Shown: in pieces, positions 51,096-60,618 of the stretch | Layout of the letters: each line of letters starts with the position of its first letter | Position numbering within the stretch: position 1 is the first letter of the stretch | Assembly: GCA_009917445.1 (NCBI GenBank) | Contig: QZEE01000001.1 | Span: forward strand, 170,254 to 234,253 | Direction of reading: 5' to 3' | Origin: a bacterium D16-76 | GTDB lineage: Bacteria > Bacillota > Clostridia > Oscillospirales > Acutalibacteraceae | Length of the DNA: 64,000 nucleotides | Translations under genes and position numbers: made by a program | The notes under the pieces: model-generated | The model's database searches: none | Seen by the model: the letters and a program-made list of their open reading frames with translations, nothing else | What the model was told of the DNA's origin: nothing

Positions 51096-53010
51096 AACCT
51101 ACTCCGCCGTTCCGCTGAACAAGAGCGGTGTGTACCGCTACTGCGAGGACAGTTCCTTTGAAATACTGCTATTCGGCTACTCGGTGGACGGCGGTTCCGT
51201 CCAAGTGGTGGACTTCACCGCTGGGGAGCAGCTCCCTGCCGAAGTGCTGTCAGTCCTCACTGACCCCACCGTGACCAAGTGGGCCTTCAACGCCCAATTC
51301 GAGCGTGTATGCCTGTCCCGCTGGCTGGGTATGCCCGTGGGTGAATATCTGGACCCGACCTCCTGGCGTTGCACGATGGTGTGGGCCGCGACCCTGGGCC
51401 TCCCCCTCTCGCTGGAGGGTGTGGGTGCTGTCCTCGGTTTGGAGAAGCAGAAGCTGAAGGAGGGCAAAGACCTAATCCGCTACTTCTGCACACCAGCCAA
51501 GGACCGAGATGGAAACCCCTATCGTCACCGCCCAGAGGATGCCCCAGAGAAGTGGCACCGGTTCAAAGCCTACAATCTCCGGGATGTGGAAACGGAGATG
51601 TCCATCCAGCAAAAATTGTCCAAATTCCCGGTCAGCGAGAGCGAGTGGGGCAACTACCAGCTTGACCAGCGTATCAACGACAGGGGTATCATGCTCGACC
51701 GTGTCTTTGTCGCTCAGGCCATCCGCTGCGATGAGCAGTTCAAGCGGACGCACATGGAGATGGCCCGCTCGGTGACCGGGCTGGACAACCCCAACTCCCC
51801 GACCCAGCTCAAGGCATGGCTGGCGGAGAAGGGCCTCTCTGTGGACTCTCTCTCCAAAGCTGCTGTGCTGGAACTGCTGGAAACTGCCAGCGGCGAGGTA
51901 GAATTGGCGCTCTCGCTCCGGCAGGAGCTTGCCAAGAGCAGCGTCAAGAAATACACCGCCATGCAGACGGTGGTGGGGGTGGACAGCCGCGCCAGGGGCC
52001 TCATCCAGTTTTACGGGGCCAACCGCACCGGCAGATTCGCCGGTCGGCTCATCCAGGTGCAGAACCTTCCCCAGAACCATCTCCCCGACTTGGAGCAGGC
52101 GCGGGTGCTGGTCCGTTCCGGCCAGTTCGCCGCTGTGGAGATGCTGTACGACTCTGTCCCCATCGTCCTCTCTGAACTGATCCGCACAGCTTTTATCCCC
52201 AGGCCGGGGAGCCGGTTCTTCGTGGCTGACTTCTCCGCAATCGAGGCCAGGGTCATTGCCTGGATAGCCGGGGAGCAGTGGCGGCAGGATGTGTTTGCCA
52301 AGGGCGGCGACATCTACTGCGCTTCCGCCTCCCAGATGTTCCATGTGCCGGTGGAAAAGCATGGCCGCAATGCAAATCTGAGGCAGAAGGGCAAGATTGC
52401 GGAGCTGGCCCTGGGCTACGGCGGGTCGGTTGGCGCTATGAAAGCGATGGGCGCATTAAACATGGGTGTGCCGGAGGAGGAACTGAAACCGCTGGTGGAC
52501 GCATGGCGCAGCTCCAACCCCAACATTACTGATTTTTGGTGGGCTGTGGACGATGCGGCGAAAACTTGTGTAAGTCAGCGCACCACCACCTCTACCCACG
52601 GCATTACTTTCACCTACCAGAGTGGGATGATGTTCGTTACCCTCCCCTCTGGCAGAAAGCTGGTCTATGTGAAGCCTAAGATCGGCGAGAACCGCTTCGG
52701 TGGCGAGTCCGTCACCTACGAGGGTGTGGGCAGTCAAAAGAAGTGGCTCCGTTTGGAGAGCTACGGCCCCAAGTTTGTGGAGAACATCGTCCAGGCCACC
52801 GCCCGCGACATTCTTACCGAGGCCATGCTCCGGCTGGATGCCAAGGGCTACAAAATCGTGATGCACGTCCATGACGAGGCAGTCATCGAAGCCCCACCCG
52901 ATGCCTCTCTGGAGGACATCTGTGAAACGATGGCCATCCAGCCCAAGTGGGCGGACGGCCTGCTACTCCGAGCGGACGGCTACATCTGCGACTTTTACAA
53001 GAAAGACTGA
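51076..53010 (+). CDS. Phage DNA polymerase, family A, lacking its native start
   Basis: At least 644 residues from TTG at 51076 (LLSIDIETYSAVP). The family normally begins a few residues earlier with MKTLSIDIETYS. The native start and ribosome site were lost at the junction, so translation may depend on the truncated radical SAM frame. The 3'-5' exonuclease motif is DIETYS. Polymerase motif A is DFSAIEARVIAWIAG, motif B RQKGKIAELALGYGG and motif C HVHDEAV, all intact. It would replicate phage DNA. The genes that usually precede it in clostridial prophages (DUF2800, DUF2815) are absent. Confidence 0.9.
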   Translation: MLSIDIETYSAVPLNKSGVYRYCEDSSFEILLFGYSVDGGSVQVVDFTAGEQLPAEVLSVLTDPTVTKWAFNAQFERVCLSRWLGMPVGEYLDPTSWRCTMVWAATLGLPLSLEGVGAVLGLEKQKLKEGKDLIRYFCTPAKDRDGNPYRHRPEDAPEKWHRFKAYNLRDVETEMSIQQKLSKFPVSESEWGNYQLDQRINDRGIMLDRVFVAQAIRCDEQFKRTHMEMARSVTGLDNPNSPTQLKAWLAEKGLSVDSLSKAAVLELLETASGEVELALSLRQELAKSSVKKYTAMQTVVGVDSRARGLIQFYGANRTGRFAGRLIQVQNLPQNHLPDLEQARVLVRSGQFAAVEMLYDSVPIVLSELIRTAFIPRPGSRFFVADFSAIEARVIAWIAGEQWRQDVFAKGGDIYCASASQMFHVPVEKHGRNANLRQKGKIAELALGYGGSVGAMKAMGALNMGVPEEELKPLVDAWRSSNPNITDFWWAVDDAAKTCVSQRTTTSTHGITFTYQSGMMFVTLPSGRKLVYVKPKIGENRFGGESVTYEGVGSQKKWLRLESYGPKFVENIVQATARDILTEAMLRLDAKGYKIVMHVHDEAVIEAPPDASLEDICETMAIQPKWADGLLLRADGYICDFYKKD

Positions 53011-53019
53011 GGTTTGACC

Positions 53020-53445
53020 ATGAGTGTTAATAAACGAAATTCTGAGGGCTATTTCGACCCCACCGCATACGAAGCCCTCTCCAAAATTGAGCGGGAGGCA
53101 AAACAGACCCGCGCCTATCGACCGCTGGTTTATGTGTGTTCCCCGCTGTCCAGCGATATGGAGCGCAACACCGAGAACACCCGCCGCTACTGTCGGTTCG
53201 CGGTGGACAGCGGCTGCATCCCCCTGGCCCCGCATCTCTATTTTCCGCAGTTCATGGATGATGGCAGCGGGGCCGAGCGTAATCTCGCCCTGTTCATGGA
53301 CATCGTGCTGCTCTCCAAATGCTCCGAACTGTGGGTATTCGGAGACCGCATCTCCAAGGGCATGAGCATCGAAATCGAGAAGGCCAAGCGGAAGGGCCAG
53401 CCCATCCGCTGGTTCACCACTGACTGTAAGGAGGTATTCCAATGA
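53020..53445 (+). CDS. DUF4406-like protein (nucleoside deoxyribosyltransferase fold)
   Basis: The product has 141 residues. Start ATG at 53020 follows GAGG. YVCSPLSSDMERNTENTRRYCRFA, then PLAPHLYFPQFMDD, ERNLALFMDIVLLSKCSELWVFGD and GMSIEIEKAKRKGQPI are the DUF4406/nucleoside 2-deoxyribosyltransferase-like pattern. The family occurs beside phage polymerases; its substrate is unknown. It overlaps the primase gene by 4 bases. Confidence 0.85.
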   Translation: MSVNKRNSEGYFDPTAYEALSKIEREAKQTRAYRPLVYVCSPLSSDMERNTENTRRYCRFAVDSGCIPLAPHLYFPQFMDDGSGAERNLALFMDIVLLSKCSELWVFGDRISKGMSIEIEKAKRKGQPIRWFTTDCKEVFQ

Positions 53446-55730
53446 GCCAGCCCTTCACTCTCTACCACTCGGACAGTCTGGGCCGAGCGTCCAACTGTAT
53501 GTATCCCCATGCCGTGGAGGTGACCGATGCCGCCGCCCTTGCTGCCGCCGTCAGCTTTGACTATGTGGCGGTGGAGTACAAAAACGGCTACCGCAACAAC
53601 GCTAACTTCCTCAAGACCAACTGCCTGATGCTGGACTGTGACAACGACCACTCCGAGGACCCCGCTGCCTGGATCACGCCGCAGGTGCTGGCTGATTCCC
53701 TGCTGGATGTGGCCTTTGCCGTCCACTACAGCCGTAACAATGGGAAAGCCAAGAATGGCAAAGCGGCTCGGCCCAAGTTCCATGTGTTTTTCCCTATCCC
53801 GGAGCAGACCGACCCAGCCGCCTACAGCGACATGAAAAAGCAGCTCCAGATGGAGTTTCGGTTCTTTGACTCCAATGCCCTGGACGCCGCCCGGTTCTTC
53901 TTCGGCACCAATCCCCCGGAAGTGGAGTTCTTCGATGGCGACCTCACCATCGCCGATTTCCTGGGCAACCGTTCCTTCGAGGATTTGGAGATGCCGGTGG
54001 GAGCCACCATCCCGGAGGGCCACCGCAATTCCCAACTGTCCCACTTCGCCGGTCGGGTCCTAAAACGGCTGGGCAACACCCAGGAGGCCCACGACGCTTT
54101 CCTCGCCGAAGCCGCCAAGTGCGACCCGCCGCTGGAGGACTCGGAGCTGACTTCCATCTGGCGCAGCGCTCTTCGCTTTAACCGCCGCGTCCAGCAGCAG
54201 GAGGGTTACATTCCCCCGGAAAAATACAACGTGGATTTCCAATACTGCCCAGAGGATTTCACCGATGTTGGACAGGCAGAAGTCCTCTCCCGTGTATCTG
54301 GAGGGGAACTGCGGTACTCTCCCGCCACCGACTATATCTGCTACAACGGTACCTATTGGGAGGAGTCCAAGCATGGGGCGCAGGCCGTGGCCCAGCGGCT
54401 CACCGCCAATCAACTGGAGTAGGCTACCTCCGCCGCCGAGGATGCCTGGGCCGTTCTGACCAAGAATGGTGCCGCCGAGATACTCGCCGCCATGAGCAAG
54501 AAAAAGGCGGAGTCTATGCTCACCAAGGATCAGACCGCCGCCTACATCAAGTACAAGAAAGCGGCGGAGTACAAGTCCTTCGCTCTGGACCGGCGCGGCT
54601 CCCGGAACATCACCAACACACTGAAGGAGGCCCGCCCCATGCTGGCTATCACGCCCAAGGAGCTGGACGCCGACTGCTACCTCCTGTGTACCCCGGATGC
54701 CACCTATGATCTGCGTCAAGGGATGGCGGGACGGATGGAGCATCGCCCTGGCGACTTCATGACCAAGGTGACCTCGGTGTCCCCCGGCGATAAGGGGGCC
54801 GACCTGTGGCAGAAACAGCTTGACCTCCTGTTCGGCGGTGATCGGGAGCTGATGGACTATGTGCAGCTTGTGGCGGGGACTGCCTGCATCGGGAAGGTGT
54901 TCATCGAGCAGATGATCATCGCCTACGGCTGTGGGGCCAACGGCAAATCCACCTTCTGGAATACGCTGGCCCGTGTGCTGGGGACCTACAGCGGCAATGT
55001 GTCCTCGGACGCTTTGACCGTGGGCAACCGCCGCAACATCAAGCCGGAGATGGCGGAGCTGAAGGGCAAGCGGCTGGTAATCGCCGCCGAGTTGGAGGAA
55101 GGCACCCGGCTGAACACCGCCACAGTGAAACAGATGTGTTCCACCGACGAGGTCTATGCGGAAAAGAAGTACAAGGACCCCTTCAGCTTTGTCCCCAGCC
55201 ACACGCTGGTGCTGTACACCAACCATCTGCCCAAGGTGGGCGCTATCGACGCCGGTACTTGGCGGCGGCTCATCGTGGTGCCGTTCAATGCCCGGATCAC
55301 CGGGAGCGGCGACATCAAGAACTATGCCGAGTACCTCTATGAGAACGCTGGCCCCGCCATCCTCGCTTGGATGATCGAGGGGGCCAAGCGTGTCATCGAC
55401 ATGGGATTCCATATCGCCCTGCCCCCGGTGGTGGAGGCGGCAATCGCCAAGTACCGGGAGGAGAATGACTGGCTGGCGCATTTTCTCACCGACACCTGCG
55501 AAATCGGCACAGGCTTTACTGCCCGGTCCGGGCAGATGTTCCAGGCCTACCGCTCCTACTGCGCTGATACCTCCGACTTTGCCCGGAATATGCCGGAGTT
55601 CTATGCCGCACTTGATTTGGCGGGATTCAAGCGCAAACACACCAAAATCGGAACGATTATTTTCGGCCTCAAGCTCAAAAACAGCGACTTCGGTACCATT
55701 GATTCCGGGTTTGAGGATTTTCTGAACTAA
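53442..55730 (+). CDS. Phage primase-helicase (D5 family) with an in-frame TAG
   Basis: Two frames (53442-54422 and from 54492) are in the same phase and separated only by TAG at 54420-54422. Reading through gives 762 residues: ...TANQLE-X-ATSAAEDAWAV... The N-terminal half is a primase-polymerase-like domain (DYVAVEYKNG, FLKTNCLMLDCDNDHSEDP with the acidic pair). The C-terminal half is a D5/SF3 helicase: Walker A GCGANGKSTFW, Walker B KGKRLVIAAELEE, LYTNHLPKVGAID. Without readthrough the helicase half would need to start at an internal ATG at 54492 with no clear ribosome site. Homologues carry Glu or Gln at this point, so the TAG is either a recoded codon or a nonsense mutation. Confidence 0.87.
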
Positions 55731-55852
55731 CGCGGTGTGACGATGGTGAGGGTTAAAGTTATAAATTCCTTATAGGCTATTTTTACAGCCTATAAGATAC
55801 TTTAAGAAAATAACCATCACTGTCATCACCCTTCTGTAAATCTGGAGGAACT

Positions 55853-56137
55853 ATGGCAGCAGAAAAAACAATCGAGCGCAAGCTCGTGCAGGCAGTTCAC
55901 CTGATGGGCGGGCTGGCACTAAAGTTCGTGAGTCCGGGGTTCGACGGGGTCCCCGACCGAGTTGTGCTGCTCCCTGGCGGAAAGGCGGCTTTTGTGGAAT
56001 TGAAAGCCCCTGGAAAGAAAATGCGTCCGCTGCAAGTAAGGCGGAAAAATCAAATCGAGGCTCTGGGCTTTTCGGTGTACTGCATCGACAGACCGGAGCA
56101 GATTGGGGGTGTCCTCAGTGAAATACAGTCCTCATGA
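55853..56137 (+). CDS. VRR-NUC nuclease
   Basis: A 94-residue VRR-NUC domain protein; ATG follows TGGAGGAA. GFDGVPDRVVLLPGGKAAFVELKAPGKK holds the catalytic D and the ExK pair, followed by the conserved RPLQ and QIEALGFSVYCID. It is a stand-alone phage nuclease, often next to a SNF2 helicase, as here. The 120 bases before it (55731-55852) hold a hairpin near TTATAGGC/GCCTATAA (about 55770-55795). Confidence 0.9.
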   Translation: MAAEKTIERKLVQAVHLMGGLALKFVSPGFDGVPDRVVLLPGGKAAFVELKAPGKKMRPLQVRRKNQIEALGFSVYCIDRPEQIGGVLSEIQSS

Positions 56138-57497
56138 TTACCAGACCTATGCGACCAATTTCCTCCTGATGCATCCCGCCTCCGCCATCTTCCTCGATTG
56201 CGGTCTTGGCAAGAGCGTCATCACCCTCACCGCCCTTTTTGACCTGTGCCTGGACAGCTTTCTGATTCGGAAGGTGCTGGTCATCGCCCCGCTCCGGGTG
56301 GCGAGGGACACCTGGCCCTCTGAGCTGCGGAAGTGGGACCACCTCCGGGGCTTGTCCTGGTCGCTGGCGGTGGGGAGCGAGATCGAGCGGAAGGCGGCGC
56401 TGCACCAGCGGGCCTTCGTGTACATCATCAACCGGGAGAACGTCCAATGGCTCATTGAGGACAGCGGCCTCCCCTTTGACTACGACATGGTGGTGGTGGA
56501 CGAGCTGTCCTCCTTCAAATCCTATCAGGCAAAACGGTTCCGCTCTCTGCTGAAAGTCCGCCCCGGCGTCAAACGCATCGTTGGGCTGACCGGCACACCT
56601 TCCAGCAACGGGCTGATGGACCTATGGGCAGAGTTCCGGCTCCTGGACATGGGCCAGCGGCTGGGGCGGTACATCACTCACTACCGCGCCCGGTACTTCC
56701 AGCCGGACAAGCGGAACGGCCAGGTGGTGTTCTCCTACAAACCTCTCCCCGGAGCGGAGGAGGCCATCTACCAGAAGATTTCCGACATCACGATCTCTAT
56801 GAAAGCCGCCGACCACCTCCAGATGCCGGAGTGTGTGTTCAACGAGGTACGGGTTACCCTCTCCGAGCGGGAGCGGCAGACCTACGACACCATGCGCTCT
56901 GAGCTGGTGGTTTCTTTGGGCGGCGAGGAGGTGGATGCCGGGAATGCGGTGGCTCTCGGCAATAAGCTGTCCCAGATGGCAGATGGGGCCGTCTACGGTG
57001 AGGACAAGCGTGTGTTCCCCATCCACAACCGCAAGCTGGACGCGCTGGAGGACCTCATTGAAGCGGCGAACGGAAAGCCGGTGCTGGTAGCCTACTGGTT
57101 TCAGCACGACCGGGAGCGGATCGCCGCCCGGCTCCGAAAGCTACACATCCCCTTCTCCCTGCTGGATACATCGGAGAGCATTGCCCGGTGGAATCGCGGG
57201 GAACTGCCGGTAGCCCTCATCCACCCCGCCTCTGCCGGACACGGCCTCAACCTTCAAGCCGGAGGCTCCACCCTGGTCTGGTTCGGGCTGACCTGGTCGC
57301 TGGAACTGTACCAGCAGGCCAACGCCCGCCTCTGGCGGCAGGGCCAGACGGATACGGTGGTCATCCATCACATCATAGCCGCCGACACGATAGACGAGCG
57401 GATCATGTCCGCTCTGAGCAAGAAGGAGAAAACACAGTCCGCATTGATCGATGCGGTGAAAGCGAATCTGGAGGTGCAGCCGATTGACCCCATATGA
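56118..57497 (+). CDS. SNF2-type DNA helicase
   Basis: The product has 459 residues. I use GTG at 56118 (VKYSPHDYQTYATNFL), which overlaps the VRR-NUC gene. Helicase motifs: I LDCGLGKSVITL, Ia VLVIAPLRVARDTW, II VVVDELSSFK, III GLTGTPSSNG, V IHPASAGHGLNLQAG and VI QQANARLWRQGQ. This is the phage SNF2/DEAD family found with VRR-NUC. It would remodel or unwind DNA during phage replication. Confidence 0.92.
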   Translation: MKYSPHDYQTYATNFLLMHPASAIFLDCGLGKSVITLTALFDLCLDSFLIRKVLVIAPLRVARDTWPSELRKWDHLRGLSWSLAVGSEIERKAALHQRAFVYIINRENVQWLIEDSGLPFDYDMVVVDELSSFKSYQAKRFRSLLKVRPGVKRIVGLTGTPSSNGLMDLWAEFRLLDMGQRLGRYITHYRARYFQPDKRNGQVVFSYKPLPGAEEAIYQKISDITISMKAADHLQMPECVFNEVRVTLSERERQTYDTMRSELVVSLGGEEVDAGNAVALGNKLSQMADGAVYGEDKRVFPIHNRKLDALEDLIEAANGKPVLVAYWFQHDRERIAARLRKLHIPFSLLDTSESIARWNRGELPVALIHPASAGHGLNLQAGGSTLVWFGLTWSLELYQQANARLWRQGQTDTVVIHHIIAADTIDERIMSALSKKEKTQSALIDAVKANLEVQPIDPI

Positions 57498-57705
57498 AAA
57501 TCTGGCAAACGGCATTGTTCTCCGGGCCGTTGAGGATTACCGGGATGCGCTGCGGGATTTGGAGGTCAATCCCCGCTACCCGGAAGCCCTGCGCACAGTT
57601 TCAGACGTTGAGCGGTTCTTCCACTCCGGCTGGTTCTCTGTCCTGACTTCTCTTGACGGTGTGGTGCTTATGGAAAAATTGCGGAAGGAGCTTAACGAGA
57701 AATGA
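57484..57705 (+). CDS. Small phage protein
   Basis: The product is 73 residues long and starts at TTG within the end of the helicase gene. The sequence (LRDLEVNPRYPEALRTVSDV then ERFFHSGWFSVLTSLDGVVL) is a conserved small protein seen between helicase and DUF1492 genes in clostridial prophages. Its function is unknown. Its stop overlaps the next ATG. Confidence 0.7.
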   Translation: MTPYENLANGIVLRAVEDYRDALRDLEVNPRYPEALRTVSDVERFFHSGWFSVLTSLDGVVLMEKLRKELNEK

Positions 57706-58112
57706 AAGCGAAAGAATATCTGTCCCAGGCGTACCGCCTGGATAAGCGTATCAACTCCAAGCTGGATCAAATCGCCTCGCTGAGTGAACTGGCGACCAAG
57801 TGTACATCCACCCTGACCGGATTGCCGAGGAATCCGAATCGTGGCGGCTCTACGGTCGCGGATGCTATCGGGAACGTCATTGACCTCCAAGTGGAGATCA
57901 ACAACGACATCGACCGTTTGGTGGATTTGAAGCGGGAACTGGTCAAGGTCATCAAGGCCGTGGACAACACCGAGCATCAGCTTCTCCTGGAGCTTCGCTA
58001 CCTGTGCTTTAAGACCTGGGAACAAATCGCGGTGGAGATGGGCTACGATGTGCGCCACATCTACCGGCTCCACCAGCAGGCGCTGTCCGATGTGACCGTC
58101 CCAGCAAACTGA
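57702..58112 (+). CDS. DUF1492/ArpU-like late regulator
   Basis: A 136-residue protein with a long N-terminal coiled coil (KEYLSQAYRLDKRINSKLDQ and so on) and a sigma-70 region-4-like HTH at the end (ELRYLCFKTWEQIAVEMGYD then VRHIYRLHQQAL). DUF1492 proteins are thought to switch on phage late genes. Here no late genes follow: a serine recombinase starts 7 bases after its stop, which suggests that the structural part of the phage has been lost. Confidence 0.85.
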   Translation: MKAKEYLSQAYRLDKRINSKLDQIASLSELATKCTSTLTGLPRNPNRGGSTVADAIGNVIDLQVEINNDIDRLVDLKRELVKVIKAVDNTEHQLLLELRYLCFKTWEQIAVEMGYDVRHIYRLHQQALSDVTVPAN

Positions 58113-58119
58113 GCAGTAA

Positions 58120-59751
58120 ATGCCGAAGAAAGTGGTTCGAAAAATACCTGCCAAAATCGACATCGCTGAAGAAATCAAGCAGGCACACCGGTAGCTCAGA
58201 GTGGCGGCTTATTGCCGTGTTTCTACGGCCCAGGAGGAGCAGTTAAACAGCTACGACGTGCAGGTAAGGTACTACACCGAGAAGATCAGAAGCGAGCCGA
58301 AATGGGCCTTTGTGGGCATCTTTGCGGACAGAGGACTCTCGGGTACCAGCACCAAAAAGCGCGACGAGTTCAACAAGATGATAAAGCAATGTTGGCGTGG
58401 TAAAATCGACATGATTATCACGAAGTCCACCAGCCGGTTTGCGAGGAATACGGCTGACGTTCTCAAGTATGTTCGTATGCTCAAGGAGATAGGTGTGGAC
58501 ATCTTCTTCGAGGAGCAGAACATCCACAGCACACAGCCTGGGGCTGAGTTTTATATCACCATTTACGGCAGCATTGCCCAGAGTGAGTCTGAGAATATCA
58601 GCGCCAACGTGATATGGGGCAAAAATCAAAGTGCGAAAGAGGGTAAGGTACCTTTCCAGTACAAGCGATTCCTTGGTTACCGGCGGGGGCCGGACGGCAA
58701 GCCTGAAATCGACCCGGAACAGGCCGAGGTCGTGAAACGAATTTATAGCAGCTTCCTCGCCGGGGACAGCATGACAACTATCGCAAACACATTGACTGCT
58801 GACGGTGTACCAACACCTACCGGCTCCGGCAGATGGGTGCCTGGAACGATACAGTCGATTATTTCAAATGAAAAATACGCCGGGAATGCCGTCCTCAACA
58901 AAACCTATGTGGTGGACTGTTTGAGCAAGAAGGTCAAGCGCAATGATGGACAAGCTCGGCCTATGTACTTTGTGGAGAACAATTACCCCGCCATCATTGA
59001 CCCTGCCATCTTCGGTCGAGCGCAAGAGGAACTGGCACGGCGTGCTGGCAAACGGAAAGTTAAGCAGAAAGGTACCAAAACCGAGTAGGGCCGGTACTCC
59101 AGTAAATATGCTTTGACAGAACTGCTGGTCTGTGGCGAGTGCGGAACTCCTTACCGCCGATGCACTTGGACGGTCAAGGGTGAAAAGAAACCTGTCTGGA
59201 GGTGCATCAACCGGCTGGACTTCGGCAAGAAATACTGTCACCACTCGCCTACGATGGAGGAAAGTGTGCTGCAGGAGGCAGTCATGGCAGCCATCATGCG
59301 CACGGCAAAGCAGAGTGCCAATGTGTTGGGCACCTTGAAACTGCATATCGGCATGGGCCTGAAAAATGATGATGGTGAGGATAACAGGTTGGATATCCAG
59401 ATAAGGATGGCAGAAATCGATGCCGAGTTCCAGGCTATGCTCCAGGCCATAGCGACCGATACGGTGGAAGATTTTGACGAGCAGCGCGCAACAGCACTCA
59501 TGGCTGAGAAAAACAGCTTGGAGCAACAGTTGGCTCAACTTGACAATGCACAGCAGGAAAAAGAGAATACAGAATCTCGGCTGGACGGGATTTTTACTAT
59601 CCTAGATGGACTGGAGAACCACCCCATGGAGTACGATGACCGGCTGGTGCGGCAAGTGCTGGAATGTGTGGTGGTGGAATCTAAGGAGAGAATCAAAGCA
59701 ATTTTTGTGGGAGGGCTGGAAGTTGAACAAACCATACCCCAAATTATGTGA
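58120..59751 (+). CDS. Large serine recombinase interrupted by two in-frame TAG codons
   Basis: From ATG at 58120 the frame reads MPKKVVRKIPAKID and so on, then TAG at 58192-58194, then LRVAAYCRVSTAQEEQ (catalytic Ser). A second TAG at 59086-59088 precedes GRYSSKYALTELLVCGECG. Ignoring both, the protein has 543 residues and all parts: resolvase domain with STSRFARN, recombinase domain, zinc ribbon (CGECGTPYRRC ... CHHSP) and coiled coil. By memory of relatives, the two TAG sites usually carry Gln (..RQLRVAAYCRVST and ..QGKYSSKYAL), so CAG to TAG is the likely change. Without readthrough neither half is a working recombinase. Confidence 0.87.
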
Positions 59752-59858
59752 GAGTTCCGTATGTCCTCCAATTTAGTAGAAATACAATTTTTGTTAATTT
59801 TTCATAAAATGCGCAAAAAAATTCTACCATTTTACGCATACCCAATCACTTCTCGCTC

Positions 59859-59887
59859 TTGAAAAAGGATTTAGTATATGGTATAAT
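59859..59887 (+). promoter_or_regulatory. Promoter of the AT-rich five-gene cassette
   Basis: TTGAAA (59859-59864), a 17-base spacer and TATAAT (59882-59887). The first ATG is at 60000, with GGGGG at 59988-59992, leaving a leader of about 105 bases. The 248-base gap from 59752 is otherwise AT-rich and empty. Confidence 0.7.
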
Positions 59888-59999
59888 TATTCGAAAATAT
59901 ACAACTTATGCGGTGGCTTCGCTTTTATTAGTAAAATAAGCAATAAAAATTCCACTAATTTCCGCATCGTAATTCAATATTGAACTTGGGGGTATCAAA

Positions 60000-60581
60000 A
60001 TGGTTATTGGGACATTTGCCTATTGTGGTTCAGGGCAAGACACATTAGCAGACAGTTTTTGCCATCGTAAAGGTTTTTTGAAATTTAGCTTAGGAGACAT
60101 CATCAGAGATATCGCTCAAAGACAAGGTCTTCAGCCAAAAAGAGAAAATCTTCAACGAATTCGAGAACAGTGTGATTCAATTTATGGAAGAAACTATGTT
60201 CCGAAGCAAGCGATACATAAAATACGCCTAATGTTGAAGCATAATATAGTTATCACTGGGATTCGAACAATACAGGAATATCATATCTTTAAGCAACAAC
60301 TTGATATGTGTCTTATTTTTGTTTCTGCAGCTAAGGAGATTCGTTTTCAGCGTATGATGAAACGATCAGATGAAAAAGATGAAACGAATTATTCAGAATT
60401 ACAGAAAAGAATGGACAAAGAAGAAAAATTGTTTGATTATGAACTGCTTGAACAGTATGCAGATATCACATATGATTTTAATATGAATCTAGATGACTAT
60501 TTGAGTAATGAGGAGGATATTTTGAATGATTTACTATGGCAAATACAGTCTGTCCCTTCTAAAGCCAGGATTGATATCTGA
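60000..60581 (+). CDS. P-loop nucleotide kinase-like protein with altered Walker A
   Basis: The product has 193 residues. The N terminus, MVIGTFAYCGSGQDTLADSF, has the shape of a dephospho-CoA-kinase/dNMP-kinase P-loop (usually GSGKDT), but Gln replaces the catalytic Lys. KFSLGDIIRDIAQRQGL, IVITGIRTIQEY and ICLIFVSA-like strands with RFQRMMKRSDE (lid) follow, as in AAA_18-type kinases. It may bind a nucleotide without phosphorylating it, or use another Lys. It is the first gene of the cassette. Confidence 0.75.
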   Translation: MVIGTFAYCGSGQDTLADSFCHRKGFLKFSLGDIIRDIAQRQGLQPKRENLQRIREQCDSIYGRNYVPKQAIHKIRLMLKHNIVITGIRTIQEYHIFKQQLDMCLIFVSAAKEIRFQRMMKRSDEKDETNYSELQKRMDKEEKLFDYELLEQYADITYDFNMNLDDYLSNEEDILNDLLWQIQSVPSKARIDI

Positions 60582-60618
60582 CATTACTTAAAATATCGAG
60601 AAAAGAGGAAATTTTGAG

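Noticed and set aside
54060..55640. A 526-codon minus-strand frame over the primase-helicase
   Set aside because: It is antisense to D5 helicase motifs, spans the end of one half and the start of the other, and shows no protein-like features.
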